Shown here: in pieces, positions 24,855 through 33,909 of the stretch
Numbering within the stretch: the first letter of the stretch is position 1
Layout of the letters: the number at the start of each line of letters is the position of its first letter
Assembly (NCBI GenBank): GCA_902795975.1
Contig: CADBNE010000051.1
Coordinates: forward strand, 1 to 38,923
From: an uncultured Erysipelotrichaceae bacterium
Lineage (GTDB): Bacteria > Bacillota_I > Bacilli_A > RF39 > UBA660
Length of the DNA stretch: 38,923 nucleotides
Direction of reading: 5' to 3'
The notes under the pieces: model-generated
Databases searched by the model: none
Seen by the model: the letters and a program-made list of their open reading frames with translations, nothing else
What the model was told of the DNA's origin: nothing
Program-made: the position numbers and the translations under genes

Positions 24855-25277
24855 TCACCTTAATATCATTATATTAATTATTACTATATATAAATACCAA
24901 ATAAAATATATAAGATATAAAATATTAAATTTATACTTTATATACTTAGTTAACAATATAATAAGTATTATTAAATTAAATAATATACATATTAAACTAA
25001 TATAAAATTCTTTATATAAGAAAAATAAAAATATCCATATAATAATTAATAAAATATGTAATTTATAATAATATATATTATCAAGAGTATTATATATTTC
25101 ATTTCTTTTTATAGATATATATGTAATTAATAATAAAGATATAACTATAAATATAAATTTAGGTATTATAAATGGATAATTAATATAATTAAAATCTAAT
25201 ATATTACTTATTATACTTGTTAGTACTATAAATAATATTGGTAGCATATTATAAAATATATTTAATATTTTTTTCAT
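24855..25277 (-). CDS. TspO/MBR-like membrane protein (140 aa)
   Basis: Five hydrophobic segments in 140 aa. The layout resembles TspO: NYPFIIPKFIFIVISLLL in place of the usual PGWFFPPVW segment, YYKLHILLIIIWIFLFF resembling the lNlxWsxxFF helix, and a closing LIYFIWYLYIVIINI resembling PYLLWxxFAxYLN. The hallmark Trp and Pro residues are mostly replaced by Ile and Tyr, so ligand binding may be lost. First gene of the unit with mntP, divergent from htpG. Confidence 0.5.
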   Translation of the reverse strand: MKKILNIFYNMLPILFIVLTSIISNILDFNYINYPFIIPKFIFIVISLLLITYISIKRNEIYNTLDNIYYYKLHILLIIIWIFLFFLYKEFYISLICILFNLIILIILLTKYIKYKFNILYLIYFIWYLYIVIINIMILR

Positions 25278-25311
25278 AATAAATTATATGAATTAATACA
25301 CCATTTATGTA

Positions 25312-25338
25312 TTAGCACTTACCCTTGACAAGTGCTAA
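25312..25338 (+). promoter_or_regulatory. CIRCE operator (HrcA site)
   Basis: TTAGCACTT-N9-AAGTGCTAA, a perfect 9-bp inverted repeat matching the CIRCE consensus (TTAGCACTC-N9-GAGTGCTAA) except one symmetrical base. It overlaps the -35 of the htpG promoter, so bound HrcA would block transcription until heat shock. Confidence 0.93.
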
Positions 25339-25353
25339 AGAAAGTGATACGAT
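25325..25353 (+). promoter_or_regulatory. htpG promoter
   Basis: TTGACA (25325-25330) inside CIRCE, a 17-bp spacer and TACGAT (25348-25353). Confidence 0.65.
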
Positions 25354-25386
25354 TATATCGTACTTAGGAAAGAAGGCATAAATAAT

Positions 25387-27258
25387 ATGAAACAATTTAA
25401 AGCAGAATCAAAAAAATTATTAGATTTGATGATTAATTCTATATATACTAATAAAGAAATATTTTTAAGAGAAATTATATCTAATGCTAGTGATGCTATA
25501 GATAAATTATATTTTAGATCTTTAACTGATAAAAATATAAAGGTAAATAAAGATGAATTCTTTATTGATATATCTATAGATAAAGATAATAGAACTATTA
25601 CTATTGAAGATAATGGTTGTGGTATGAATGAACAAGATTTAGAGATTAATCTTGGTACTATAGCTAAATCTGATACTTTAGCATTCAGAGAAGAAAATAA
25701 AGATAAAGATATTGATATAATTGGTCAATTTGGTGTAGGATTTTATTCAGCATTTATGGTAAGTGATACAATTACTGTAGAAAGTAAAGCTTATGGTAAT
25801 GATGAAGCATATAAATGGGTATCTAGTGGTGCTGAAGGATATACTATTGAAAAATGTGATAAAAAAGAATTTGGTACAATTATTACATTAAAACTTAAAG
25901 AAGATGATGATACATATAAATATAGTGAATTACTAGATAATAATAAAATTAAAGATTTAGTTAAGAAATATTCAGATTATATTAAGTATCCTATTAATAT
26001 GGATATTGAAAAAAGAGAATTAAAGAAAGATTCTAAAGATGAATATGAAACAGTTATAAGTCATGAAACAATAAATAGTATGTTACCATTATGGAAAAAA
26101 GATAAAAATGAAATAACTGATGAACAATATAATGAATTTTATCATAATAACTTCTTTGATTATTCAGACCCTATTAAAACAATACATACTAAAGTTGAAG
26201 GATTATGTAGTTATAATGCCCTACTATTTATACCTTCACATGCTCCATATGATTTCTATACTAAAGAATATGAAAAAGGATTACAACTATACTCTAATGG
26301 AGTATTAATAATGGATAAATGTAGTGATTTATTACCTGATTACTTTAGCTTTGTAAGAGGTTTAGTAGATAGTAGTGATTTATCACTTAATATATCAAGA
26401 GAAATATTACAACAAGACCATCAAGTAAAATTAATTGCTAAAAATATTGAAAAAAAGATTAAAAAAGAATTACTTGATATGTTAGATGAAGATAGAGAAA
26501 AATATGAAGAATTCTTTAAAGCATTTGGTATGCAACTAAAATATAGTGCATATAATAATTTTGGAATGCATAAAGATGAAATACAAGATTTATTACTATT
26601 CTACTCTTCTAAGAATAAAAAATTAGTAACATTAAAAGAATATGTAGATGCATTAGGAGAAGGACAAGATAAAATATATTATGCTTGTGGAGAAAGTAAT
26701 GATAAGATAGATTTAATGCCTCAAATAGAGCAATTTAAAGATAAAGATATAGATGTATTATATTTAACAGAATATGTAGATGAATTTACTGTACAAGCAT
26801 TAATGGAATATGATGGTAAAAAATTTGCTAACATATCTAGTGAAAATTTAAATCTTGATAATGAAGATACAGAAAAAATAAAGAAAGAAAATGAAGATAA
26901 TAAAGATATGTTTGAAAGCATGAAGAAAACACTTGGTGATGATGTACATGATGTTAAATTTACAAATAGGTTAAAAACACATCCAGTATGTTTAACTAGT
27001 GAAGGTCCTATTTCTATTGAAATGGAAAAAGTAATGAGAGCAATGCCAACAGAAGAAAAAATAAAAGCATCTGCTGTACTTGAAATAAATGAATCACACC
27101 CTATTTCATCTAAATTAAAAGAATTATATAAAAATGATAAAGAAAAATTTGATGAATATACTAAGATACTTTATGCACAAGCTAGATTAATTGAAGGATT
27201 ACCTTTAGATAATCCAACTGAAATAAGTAATATGATATGTGAACTTATAAGTAAATAA
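25387..27258 (+). CDS. htpG: Molecular chaperone HtpG (Hsp90)
   Basis: Full-length bacterial Hsp90 of 623 aa. The N-terminal ATPase of the Bergerat fold shows IFLREIISNASDAIDK, ITIEDNGCGM and IGQFGVGFYSAF. The middle domain carries the catalytic Arg region SLNISREILQQDHQVK, and the C-terminal dimerisation domain follows. It is a homodimeric ATP-driven cytosolic chaperone. It starts after a GAAGG site. It stands alone between a CIRCE-controlled promoter and its own terminator, so it belongs to the HrcA regulon here, unlike htpG of Bacillus subtilis. Confidence 0.97.
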   Translation: MKQFKAESKKLLDLMINSIYTNKEIFLREIISNASDAIDKLYFRSLTDKNIKVNKDEFFIDISIDKDNRTITIEDNGCGMNEQDLEINLGTIAKSDTLAFREENKDKDIDIIGQFGVGFYSAFMVSDTITVESKAYGNDEAYKWVSSGAEGYTIEKCDKKEFGTIITLKLKEDDDTYKYSELLDNNKIKDLVKKYSDYIKYPINMDIEKRELKKDSKDEYETVISHETINSMLPLWKKDKNEITDEQYNEFYHNNFFDYSDPIKTIHTKVEGLCSYNALLFIPSHAPYDFYTKEYEKGLQLYSNGVLIMDKCSDLLPDYFSFVRGLVDSSDLSLNISREILQQDHQVKLIAKNIEKKIKKELLDMLDEDREKYEEFFKAFGMQLKYSAYNNFGMHKDEIQDLLLFYSSKNKKLVTLKEYVDALGEGQDKIYYACGESNDKIDLMPQIEQFKDKDIDVLYLTEYVDEFTVQALMEYDGKKFANISSENLNLDNEDTEKIKKENEDNKDMFESMKKTLGDDVHDVKFTNRLKTHPVCLTSEGPISIEMEKVMRAMPTEEKIKASAVLEINESHPISSKLKELYKNDKEKFDEYTKILYAQARLIEGLPLDNPTEISNMICELISK

Positions 27259-27280
27259 AAGAGTACTATACTCTTTTTTT
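27257..27280 (+). terminator. Terminator of htpG
   Basis: AAAAGAGTA/TACTCTTTT stem with T run, starting within the stop codon. Confidence 0.85.
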
Positions 27281-27333
27281 ATTTATATTTATTAGTTTTT
27301 GTGTTATAATTATTACAATAAGGGAGGTATGCC

Positions 27334-28107
27334 ATGTCGATAGTAAGTAAGTATCTAGAAAAATCTAATACAGAGTTTGTAAAAGAAATTATCAAAGAAT
27401 ACATGAAAAAGAATAAAATGGATACTATAGAAGAATTCAAAAAACAAAACCCTACTCTAAGAGAGTTTGCTATGAATTCTAAATATGAAAACTATGTACC
27501 TATTATTCAATCAAGATGGAAATCTTTTAGAGATAATGAATTTCAAGAAGTATTAGAAGAATTACAAAAAGAAGAAGAAGAAAAGAAAAAATTAAATACT
27601 GATAATATAACAACTACTATAGTTAATGGAAAAGAAATAGCAACAGTTACAGATGAAAAATCTGGTAAACAAATGATAGTAGATAATACATATACTAATA
27701 GAGATATTAGTAATCAAATGGAAGATGTTCAAAAAGAACATGAACAATTTCAATCATTAAAAGAAAATAATACTGAAGGTGTTATGGAATATATGGAAGA
27801 AAATGTTAAAATTACACCTGATACAGTTGAATCAAAAGATATAGAAGCATCTAATGTAGAAAATAATGATGAAGAAAAAATGATATCTGCTATAAAAGGT
27901 TTAGAAAAAGAACTTGGATATTCTGTAGACGTAGACAAAGATAATAAAATAATTATTGATAGACATACTAACACAATCTACTCAATTGAAAAAAGAGATG
28001 AATCATATATAATTATTCCACAAACAAATGAGTTAGAAAAACAAGAAGAACCAAAAAAAGAAGAAAAAGGTCCTTCACTTACATTAAAGAAAGATATATT
28101 TAAATAA
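27334..28107 (+). CDS. Uncharacterised Glu/Lys-rich protein (257 aa)
   Basis: Not recognised. Residues 1-70 are an amphipathic helical domain (EEFKKQNPTLREFAMNSKYENYVPIIQSRWKSF). A coiled-coil-like QEVLEELQKEEEEKKK follows. Then comes a short beta unit (TTTIVNGKEIATVTDEKSG), an acidic helical stretch, and a second small beta unit near residue 200-230 (YSVDVDKDNKIIIDRHTNTIYSIEKR). The C-terminus is basic. Soluble, no export signal. Starts after GGGAGG; the next gene follows after 17 nt, suggesting an operon with the tail-anchored protein. Confidence 0.7.
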   Translation: MSIVSKYLEKSNTEFVKEIIKEYMKKNKMDTIEEFKKQNPTLREFAMNSKYENYVPIIQSRWKSFRDNEFQEVLEELQKEEEEKKKLNTDNITTTIVNGKEIATVTDEKSGKQMIVDNTYTNRDISNQMEDVQKEHEQFQSLKENNTEGVMEYMEENVKITPDTVESKDIEASNVENNDEEKMISAIKGLEKELGYSVDVDKDNKIIIDRHTNTIYSIEKRDESYIIIPQTNELEKQEEPKKEEKGPSLTLKKDIFK

Positions 28108-28124
28108 TAAAAAGGAGAATAAAT

Positions 28125-28919
28125 ATGAATAATGAAAATAATTTAGTAAATGATACAAATAATATACAACCTACTACACCTAGTGTAGAACCACAAGCTA
28201 CACCAGCTACAGTTGTTGCTCCTGAAGCACCACAAACAGTTGCTACACCAGTAAAGCCTGTAGAAACAGTAAGTCCTGTAACACCAGAAACTGCTACACC
28301 TACTACACCTGAAGCACCACACTACTCTACTCCAACATTAAATATTAATACTAATAATGAAAGAGTATTTAGAGGAAATACAGATGTAGTTAAAACAGAT
28401 GATAGTAAAAATTATAATGCTATTGAAGAACAATTAGGTACAACTACTCAAAGTGATAGTAATACTAATCAACCTCAAGTAGCTAATGTAGCTGTTTCAG
28501 AAGTAAATAATGAAGTATCTAAAGATAATATATTAAGTTCTATTACTTTAGAAGATGATGATGATGAACAAAGTGGAGATGCAGAAAGTGTAACATTTGA
28601 TTATAATGAAATATATGGAAATAAAGAAAAAAAAGATGAAGAAAATGATAATAAATCAAATGATAATAAAGAAGTATTCTCAGCAACAGAATTAAATCTT
28701 CAAGATAGATTAACTAGACAAAGAACAGATTTAGCACCAGAATTTAATTTAAATGAACTTGAAGGAAATGAAAATGTTTCTGAAACTAAAGCACAAGATA
28801 ATGTATTAAGTGCAAAACAACAAGATAGAGCTGATACAAGAAGAAAATTATTATTTATAGGTATTATAGTTTTAATAATTATTATAGCACTTGAATTTGT
28901 ATTCCCTAAATTTGTATAA
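28125..28919 (+). CDS. Tail-anchored low-complexity protein (264 aa)
   Basis: Residues 1-90 are Pro/Thr/Ala/Val rich (repeats such as TPTTPEAP and TPVKPVETV) and clearly disordered. Residues 90-235 are acidic. A single C-terminal membrane segment (about 242-261) after TRRKL leaves only three residues outside, so most of the chain faces the cytosol. Starts after AAAAGGAG. Co-transcribed with the coiled-coil gene and closed by a terminator. Function unknown; the design resembles a membrane-tethered scaffold. Confidence 0.75.
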   Translation: MNNENNLVNDTNNIQPTTPSVEPQATPATVVAPEAPQTVATPVKPVETVSPVTPETATPTTPEAPHYSTPTLNINTNNERVFRGNTDVVKTDDSKNYNAIEEQLGTTTQSDSNTNQPQVANVAVSEVNNEVSKDNILSSITLEDDDDEQSGDAESVTFDYNEIYGNKEKKDEENDNKSNDNKEVFSATELNLQDRLTRQRTDLAPEFNLNELEGNENVSETKAQDNVLSAKQQDRADTRRKLLFIGIIVLIIIIALEFVFPKFV

Positions 28920-28947
28920 AAAGAAATATTTATATTTCTTTTTTTTA
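28919..28947 (+). terminator. Terminator of the 27334-28919 unit
   Basis: AAAGAAATA-TTTA-TATTTCTTT with a long T run, starting at the stop codon. Confidence 0.85.
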
Positions 28948-29002
28948 TTTGACTTTATTTAATAAATGTATTAACATACATAAGAAAAAAGGAGTTGCTA
29001 GT

Positions 29003-29869
29003 ATGCAAATTAATAAAAGTTATTTTGGTAATATTATTACTCAAGATATAATCAATAATATATATTATATTATTGATAACTATAATCAATTTAGTAAAGA
29101 AGATTTAGACTTTATTAGATATTATATTATAGAACATGAAGATATTTTAAGATATAAGTACCCTATTGTTCCATATGATTTAACTGAAGATAAAATAATG
29201 ATATTATCTGATACACATTTAGGTCATAAAGATGATAATATGCAATATATATTTTGGGCATATGAAGCTGCTCAAGATGAAAATATACACAAAGTATTAA
29301 TTGCAGGAGACTTATTTGAAGGTATAATAAAAAGTACAATAAATGATATTAAAATAGATGAAATAAAAAAGAATTATAATAGCAACTATTATTTGTATCT
29401 ACTATCTTTAGCACGTTCATTTCCAAATATAAATAATATAGAAACAAAAATACTACTAGGTAATCATGATTTATCTATGATATATGAAAAACTAATTACT
29501 CATAAAGATTTAATAAATATCTATAATCAAATACCTAATAGTGAATTAATAGGTATAGGTAAAGCATATATAAATTGGACATCATTAGATAATAAAAAAA
29601 ATTGTAGATTTATATTAAATCATGATACTAATATAAAATTTATTAATCATAATTATAATAAAGAATTAATTACTATATCAGGACATCATCATGATTATAA
29701 AGAATTCGATAATGAAATATATTTACCTTCTTTATCTAATAATAGAGCTAAATTTCCTGGATTAGTAACAATGGAATTAAAGAATAATAACTTAATTATA
29801 AATCCTATACAAATATTACCAGGTTCAAATATAAAAATAAATAATAAACAAAAGACATTATATCTATAA
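29003..29869 (+). CDS. Calcineurin-like metallophosphoesterase (288 aa)
   Basis: Metal-dependent phosphoesterase. In order: MILSDTHLGHKDD (D-x-H, about residue 67), AGDLFEG (GD, about 101), LGNHD (GNHD, about 151) and SGHHHDY (GHxH, about 227), the complete set of ligands for two metals. An N-terminal helical extension of about 60 residues precedes the core. No export signal. The frame is open from 28949, but AAAAAAGGAG stands just before 29003, which is therefore taken as the start. Substrate (nucleotide, phosphoprotein or lipid) cannot be told. Confidence 0.85.
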   Translation: MQINKSYFGNIITQDIINNIYYIIDNYNQFSKEDLDFIRYYIIEHEDILRYKYPIVPYDLTEDKIMILSDTHLGHKDDNMQYIFWAYEAAQDENIHKVLIAGDLFEGIIKSTINDIKIDEIKKNYNSNYYLYLLSLARSFPNINNIETKILLGNHDLSMIYEKLITHKDLINIYNQIPNSELIGIGKAYINWTSLDNKKNCRFILNHDTNIKFINHNYNKELITISGHHHDYKEFDNEIYLPSLSNNRAKFPGLVTMELKNNNLIINPIQILPGSNIKINNKQKTLYL

Positions 29870-29878
29870 TGTCTTTTT
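29851..29878. terminator. Bidirectional terminator
   Basis: AAAGACATTAT-ATCT-ATAATGTCTTTTT, containing the stop of the phosphoesterase gene and abutting the stop of the converging gene. Confidence 0.85.
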
Positions 29879-30284
29879 ATATATATTCATCTAAATTAAA
29901 ATCAAACTCTATAATAGCAGAATAAATACCTTCATTAGTATCTGCAAATACATTAGCAAGTATTACATATTTATTATTCATATATCTATTTATAGTTATA
30001 TCATATTTAGGATCTATATCAGTTATATCATTATAAGTAAACATAGTTTCACCACTAAATATATACTTTTTAAAATCTATAGTTTTACCCTCTTCTATAT
30101 TTAATAACTCTTCTGGTTTACAATTTAAATCAAATGAAAAATTATATATATCATTACCTATACTAAATGATAATGTATCATACTTAATATGATTATCATC
30201 TAATGGTGTATATATAGTTTGACTAACAGTATCTATAGAAACTTCTACATTATCTATATCTTCTAACTTACCTACTTTAAACAT
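29877..30284 (-). CDS. Uncharacterised beta-rich protein (135 aa)
   Basis: Not recognised. Alternating hydrophobic pattern throughout (SQTIYTPL, YDTLSFSIGNDIYNFSFDL, YVILANVFADTNEGIYSAIIEF), so predicted mainly beta. Acidic, without Cys-rich or membrane features except one Cys. It begins 8 nt after the M29 aminopeptidase stop, with a GGAGG-type site (TAGGAGGTAATATG), so it is the second gene of that operon. Confidence 0.65.
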   Translation of the reverse strand: MFKVGKLEDIDNVEVSIDTVSQTIYTPLDDNHIKYDTLSFSIGNDIYNFSFDLNCKPEELLNIEEGKTIDFKKYIFSGETMFTYNDITDIDPKYDITINRYMNNKYVILANVFADTNEGIYSAIIEFDFNLDEYI

Positions 30285-30292
30285 ATTACCTC

Positions 30293-31513
30293 CTATATGA
30301 TAAAATTACCATTTATAAATATATCTATTTCTTCATTATTAAATGTAATACCTTTAATATTTAAATCTTTTGTACCTATCATAAAATCTACATGATTTGT
30401 ACATTGATTCATATTATTATTTAATAATTCTTCTTTTGACATATTAATGCCATTTTCTATACATTCTGTGAATGAATCACCTAGCGCTAAATGACAAGCA
30501 GCATTTTCATTAAATAATGTTTCATAAAATATAGTATTTGAATTAGATATTGGTGAATCAAATGGTACGAGTGCTACTTCACCTAAATAATTAGAATTTT
30601 CACAAGAATTAATTATACTTTGTAATGTATCTAATCCTTCTTCAGCACCACAATCTATAGCTTTACCATTTTCAAATTTAATCCAAAAATTATTAATTAA
30701 TTTATCTTGATATGATAATGGTTTAGAAGAATATACTATACCATTAGCACTCATTCTATTTGGTGATGTAAATATCTCTTCTGTAGGATAATTAACTAAT
30801 ACTTCTTCTCCATTAGCTAATTTATCTCTTCCTGTAGCCCATATAGTTTTATCATTTAATTCTATACTAAAATTAGTACCTAAACTATTTGAATATATTA
30901 ATTTTTTAATATGTAAACTATTTAATTTATCTTTACGTATACCTAATGTTTTTAATTTACTTTCTAAATGTTGTTCTGGATTATCTTCATATACTCCACA
31001 TATTTCAAATATCTTATTCCATAAATCTTCTAATGGACTATTTGATTCTGGAAATATTTTTTTAGCCCAACTTAATGTTGGAACTGCTGCTATACACCAA
31101 GGAACCATTGATTTATTTCTTAAATCATCAAACTCTTTTCTTGATTCTAAACTATATATAAAAGCATTACTTTGCTTTTCACTATCTATATCACTCATTA
31201 ATCCAGGTGTTTCTGATGCTAACATAACAAATGCAGCACCCTTTTTAGCATACTCGTTCCACATATATCTATTAAAATAAGTACTATTCTTTAAATCTTC
31301 TATATCTAAATTCTTTAACATATCATGTTTTATTTCTGAATCTATAACATCAAAATATATATCTTTAACACCTATTTTATATGCTTCTTTAGCTAATATT
31401 CTTACAAAATCTAATCTTTCACTATTAAAACTTATAAATAAAGGTTGATTACTTTTTACTCTTAAACATACATTAAGTATCATATTAGAATACTTTCTCA
31501 TTAATTCTTCCAT
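30293..31513 (-). CDS. M29 family aminopeptidase (406 aa)
   Basis: Thermophilic-aminopeptidase (AmpS/PepS/T) family metallopeptidase, dimeric, cytosolic, two metals. Recognisable parts: the N-terminal KSNQPLFISFNSE, WCIAAVPTLSWAKKIFP, the Glu ligand region CGAEEGLDTL, then LVPFDSPISNSNTIFYETLFNENAACHLALGDSF, and the final NQCTNHVDFMIGTKDL containing His and Asp ligands. Length of about 406 aa is typical. Start is MEELMRKYSNMIL; no alternative is better. Removes N-terminal residues from peptides. Confidence 0.93.
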   Translation of the reverse strand: MEELMRKYSNMILNVCLRVKSNQPLFISFNSERLDFVRILAKEAYKIGVKDIYFDVIDSEIKHDMLKNLDIEDLKNSTYFNRYMWNEYAKKGAAFVMLASETPGLMSDIDSEKQSNAFIYSLESRKEFDDLRNKSMVPWCIAAVPTLSWAKKIFPESNSPLEDLWNKIFEICGVYEDNPEQHLESKLKTLGIRKDKLNSLHIKKLIYSNSLGTNFSIELNDKTIWATGRDKLANGEEVLVNYPTEEIFTSPNRMSANGIVYSSKPLSYQDKLINNFWIKFENGKAIDCGAEEGLDTLQSIINSCENSNYLGEVALVPFDSPISNSNTIFYETLFNENAACHLALGDSFTECIENGINMSKEELLNNNMNQCTNHVDFMIGTKDLNIKGITFNNEEIDIFINGNFII

Positions 31514-31579
31514 TTTATACCTTCTTTCTATATAAATTATACACTATAATTTTATCTATATCATTAATTTTTTTACAAC

Positions 31580-31612
31580 AAAAAAAGACATTTACTTTCT
31601 TAATAATGTCTT
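31580..31612 (-). terminator. Terminator of the gene at 31592
   Basis: On the minus strand GACATT and AATGTC enclose a 12-nt loop holding part of the coding end, followed by seven T. Confidence 0.6.
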
Positions 31613-32122
31613 ACTCTTTGATTTACAAACAATATTTTTTCTATTTTCTAATGAAATAGTATCTACATTAGGATTAATTAAATTATATATTTGTTCTCTA
31701 TTATCTTCACCTATTGCTTCCATTAACAATGGATATTGCGCTATTCTCTTCATTGATGCCTCATAACCATAATTTTCAAACCCTTTTAATATACTAGTAA
31801 TATTTAAATATTCATTCGTATTGAATATGGGAAATTCTGTTTTTATTTTAGAACATACACCTAAATTTTTATATGTTCTTATATCATGGTTTTCACACAT
31901 AAATGGCTGAAAGAAACAATATCTTTCATAACTATAATTGTATATATCATATGAATAAAATACTATATTATATTCTGGTTGAAATGCTATATACTCTGAA
32001 TGTTCATCTAATAATTTAATAAATCCATTAGGTATTAATACAGTTTGTTCTAAATATCTAAAATTTTGTTCACATTCATACATTCTTAAATAAGTTTCTT
32101 CATCAAATTCACTATACTTCAT
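31592..32122 (-). CDS. Uncharacterised protein (176 aa)
   Basis: Not recognised. Aromatic-rich (many Tyr and Phe) with five Cys, none in a clear metal motif. Predicted mixed: YIAFQPEYNIVFYSYDIYNYSYERYCFF beta-like, then helical stretches. C-terminus basic (KSKSKTLLRK). Standalone gene with its own terminator; starts after a short GGAGAT site. Confidence 0.6.
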   Translation of the reverse strand: MKYSEFDEETYLRMYECEQNFRYLEQTVLIPNGFIKLLDEHSEYIAFQPEYNIVFYSYDIYNYSYERYCFFQPFMCENHDIRTYKNLGVCSKIKTEFPIFNTNEYLNITSILKGFENYGYEASMKRIAQYPLLMEAIGEDNREQIYNLINPNVDTISLENRKNIVCKSKSKTLLRK

Positions 32123-32234
32123 AATTATCTCCTATTAACATTATATGTAAGATACATAGATTATATCACAATTATTTTATATGAACATATATTTTTTTAT
32201 TTTGTGCATAATTTAATTATAATTATAAGATTAA

Positions 32235-32254
32235 TGTGCATAACTTTATGCACA
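32235..32254. repeat. 20-nt palindromic repeat, second copy
   Basis: TGTGCATAACTTTATGCACA, identical to 8717-8736. Here it stands behind the terminator of the gene at 32290 as a tandem hairpin without coding overlap, and a related GTGCATAA half occurs at about 32205. Confidence 0.7.
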
Positions 32255-32255
32255 A

Positions 32256-32283
32256 AAATAACACCTCTTATGAGATGTTATTA
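32256..32283 (-). terminator. Terminator of the WG-repeat lipoprotein gene
   Basis: AATAACATCTC-ATAA-GAGGTGTTATT (minus strand) plus TTT, 7 nt after the stop. Confidence 0.75.
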
Positions 32284-32289
32284 ATTATT

Positions 32290-33825
32290 TTATTCAGATG
32301 TATAGAATAATTTACCACTATATGTATAATATGCTTTTTTACCATCTTTAGTTACCATCATATAATTAGTAGATAATGTTGGATTAGAATCAAATGTAAT
32401 TATTTCTTTTTTAGTATCGGTATTATAAATAGTATACTTACCATCTTCAGAAGTTAATTTAATATATTTAACTCCTTGTTCTTTATATATATCTACACTC
32501 TTATACTTAGGTTCAATAATTAATTTACCAGTAGAATCTAATAAACCAACTAAATTATTTTTAGTAACTGAATATAAATCATATCTTGCAAAGATATTAT
32601 CGTATTCATCAGTAACTTTATTTCCTTTAGCATCTATTAAATAGTAATTTTTTCTATCTTCACTTACACGTGCTAAATTATTATCATCAAATTTTTGAGC
32701 ACTTGCAAATGATTTATTAAATACATTTTCACCTTTTACATTATAGAATTCTGATGTACCAGATTGTGTATTACATTTAGTACTATAATATGTAGATAAA
32801 ATATATAATCCTGATTTAGAGTATCCATAATCATGCATTACTCTACATTCAACATTTTTAACTACATTATCTTTTTCATAGAAATCTATTCCATTAAATG
32901 ATCCTTGTTTAGCTTTAGCATAATGTTCATTATCTGCATAAGAAACTCCATCAATATTTATACCAACATTTAAATTAGAATCTAATAAGTATTTCTTATT
33001 ATCTTTAGTACATGTTAAGTTGTTATTAATATAACCTACGCTATCACATTTATCACTTAAATCATATAATTTACCATCTTTAATAAACTTATATGTAGTT
33101 TTTTCTTGTCTTTGGAAAGTTCCAACACAAGAATTTAAAGTAATAATCTTACCATCTTCTGATGCATTATTAACACAATAATGTGAATCAGCTTCAAAAT
33201 CTAATACTTGTTTACCTGATATTAAATCAATGATGTAATTCTTTCCTCCACCATATACTGATAAGAAATTCTTTACAGTATTTGTTGATGGTTTATCTTC
33301 ACTACCTTTTTTAAATTTAGCTAATGTATCACCATCAGTATTTAATACTTGGTATTCATTACTATCTTTATCATATAAAATAGAAAATTTACCCTCTCCT
33401 ATATATGTAGTAATAGTTTTATTCTTCATATCAGTAATCTTTTTACCTTTAGAATTTAATAAATATTCATTACGTTCTTCATCTGTAACTTTGTATAATC
33501 CTGCTTCTTGATAAATATATTTATATTTACCAAAATCGATAATCATTTTTCCATTTTCATCAATTACACCACTACCTAGTTCATTTCTAACAAGTGCTGC
33601 ACCATTAACAAAATTACTTGCTGATGTAAATGCAAAATCAGTTAACTTTTTACCATCTTCATTGAATAAGGCATATTTACTACCTTCTCTTATAAAGAAT
33701 GCTGTATTATAAGTTTCAACTGTTCTACCATTTACTTTCTTTTTATTATCTTTTTTCTTACCACAACCAGTAAGTGATACTACTGTTATAATTACTAATA
33801 AAGATAATAATACTTTCTTCTTCAT
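32290..33825 (-). CDS. WG-repeat lipoprotein (511 aa)
   Basis: Signal peptide with lipobox LTGC (Cys about 21), then Lys-rich linker, then about 450 residues of beta repeats of the WG/KWG type, with units such as YALFNEDGKKLTDFAF, GVIDENGKMIIDFGKYKYI, YLLNSKGKKI and LVGLLDSTGKLIIEPKYKSV. Such repeats probably form a propeller-like or solenoid surface; the Trp of the name is mostly replaced here. Extracellular, membrane tethered; ligand unknown. ATG follows GGAGGAGTGA. Single-gene unit. Confidence 0.8.
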   Translation of the reverse strand: MKKKVLLSLLVIITVVSLTGCGKKKDNKKKVNGRTVETYNTAFFIREGSKYALFNEDGKKLTDFAFTSASNFVNGAALVRNELGSGVIDENGKMIIDFGKYKYIYQEAGLYKVTDEERNEYLLNSKGKKITDMKNKTITTYIGEGKFSILYDKDSNEYQVLNTDGDTLAKFKKGSEDKPSTNTVKNFLSVYGGGKNYIIDLISGKQVLDFEADSHYCVNNASEDGKIITLNSCVGTFQRQEKTTYKFIKDGKLYDLSDKCDSVGYINNNLTCTKDNKKYLLDSNLNVGINIDGVSYADNEHYAKAKQGSFNGIDFYEKDNVVKNVECRVMHDYGYSKSGLYILSTYYSTKCNTQSGTSEFYNVKGENVFNKSFASAQKFDDNNLARVSEDRKNYYLIDAKGNKVTDEYDNIFARYDLYSVTKNNLVGLLDSTGKLIIEPKYKSVDIYKEQGVKYIKLTSEDGKYTIYNTDTKKEIITFDSNPTLSTNYMMVTKDGKKAYYTYSGKLFYTSE

Positions 33826-33880
33826 AACTTCACTCCTCCTACGTTACATACTAATTATAACATATATACTTAATATATAA

Positions 33881-33909
33881 AAATAATAATCTTAATTAAG
33901 ATTATTATT
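33881..33909 (-). terminator. Terminator overlapping the zinc-ribbon gene's stop
   Basis: AATAATAATCTTAATTAAGATTATTATT, a perfect palindrome, then T-rich on the minus strand. Confidence 0.7.

Noticed and set aside
24855..25311. yybP-ykoY manganese riboswitch upstream of the mntP unit
   Set aside because: The short AT-rich interval before the TspO-like gene lacks the conserved loops; only the htpG CIRCE region is there.
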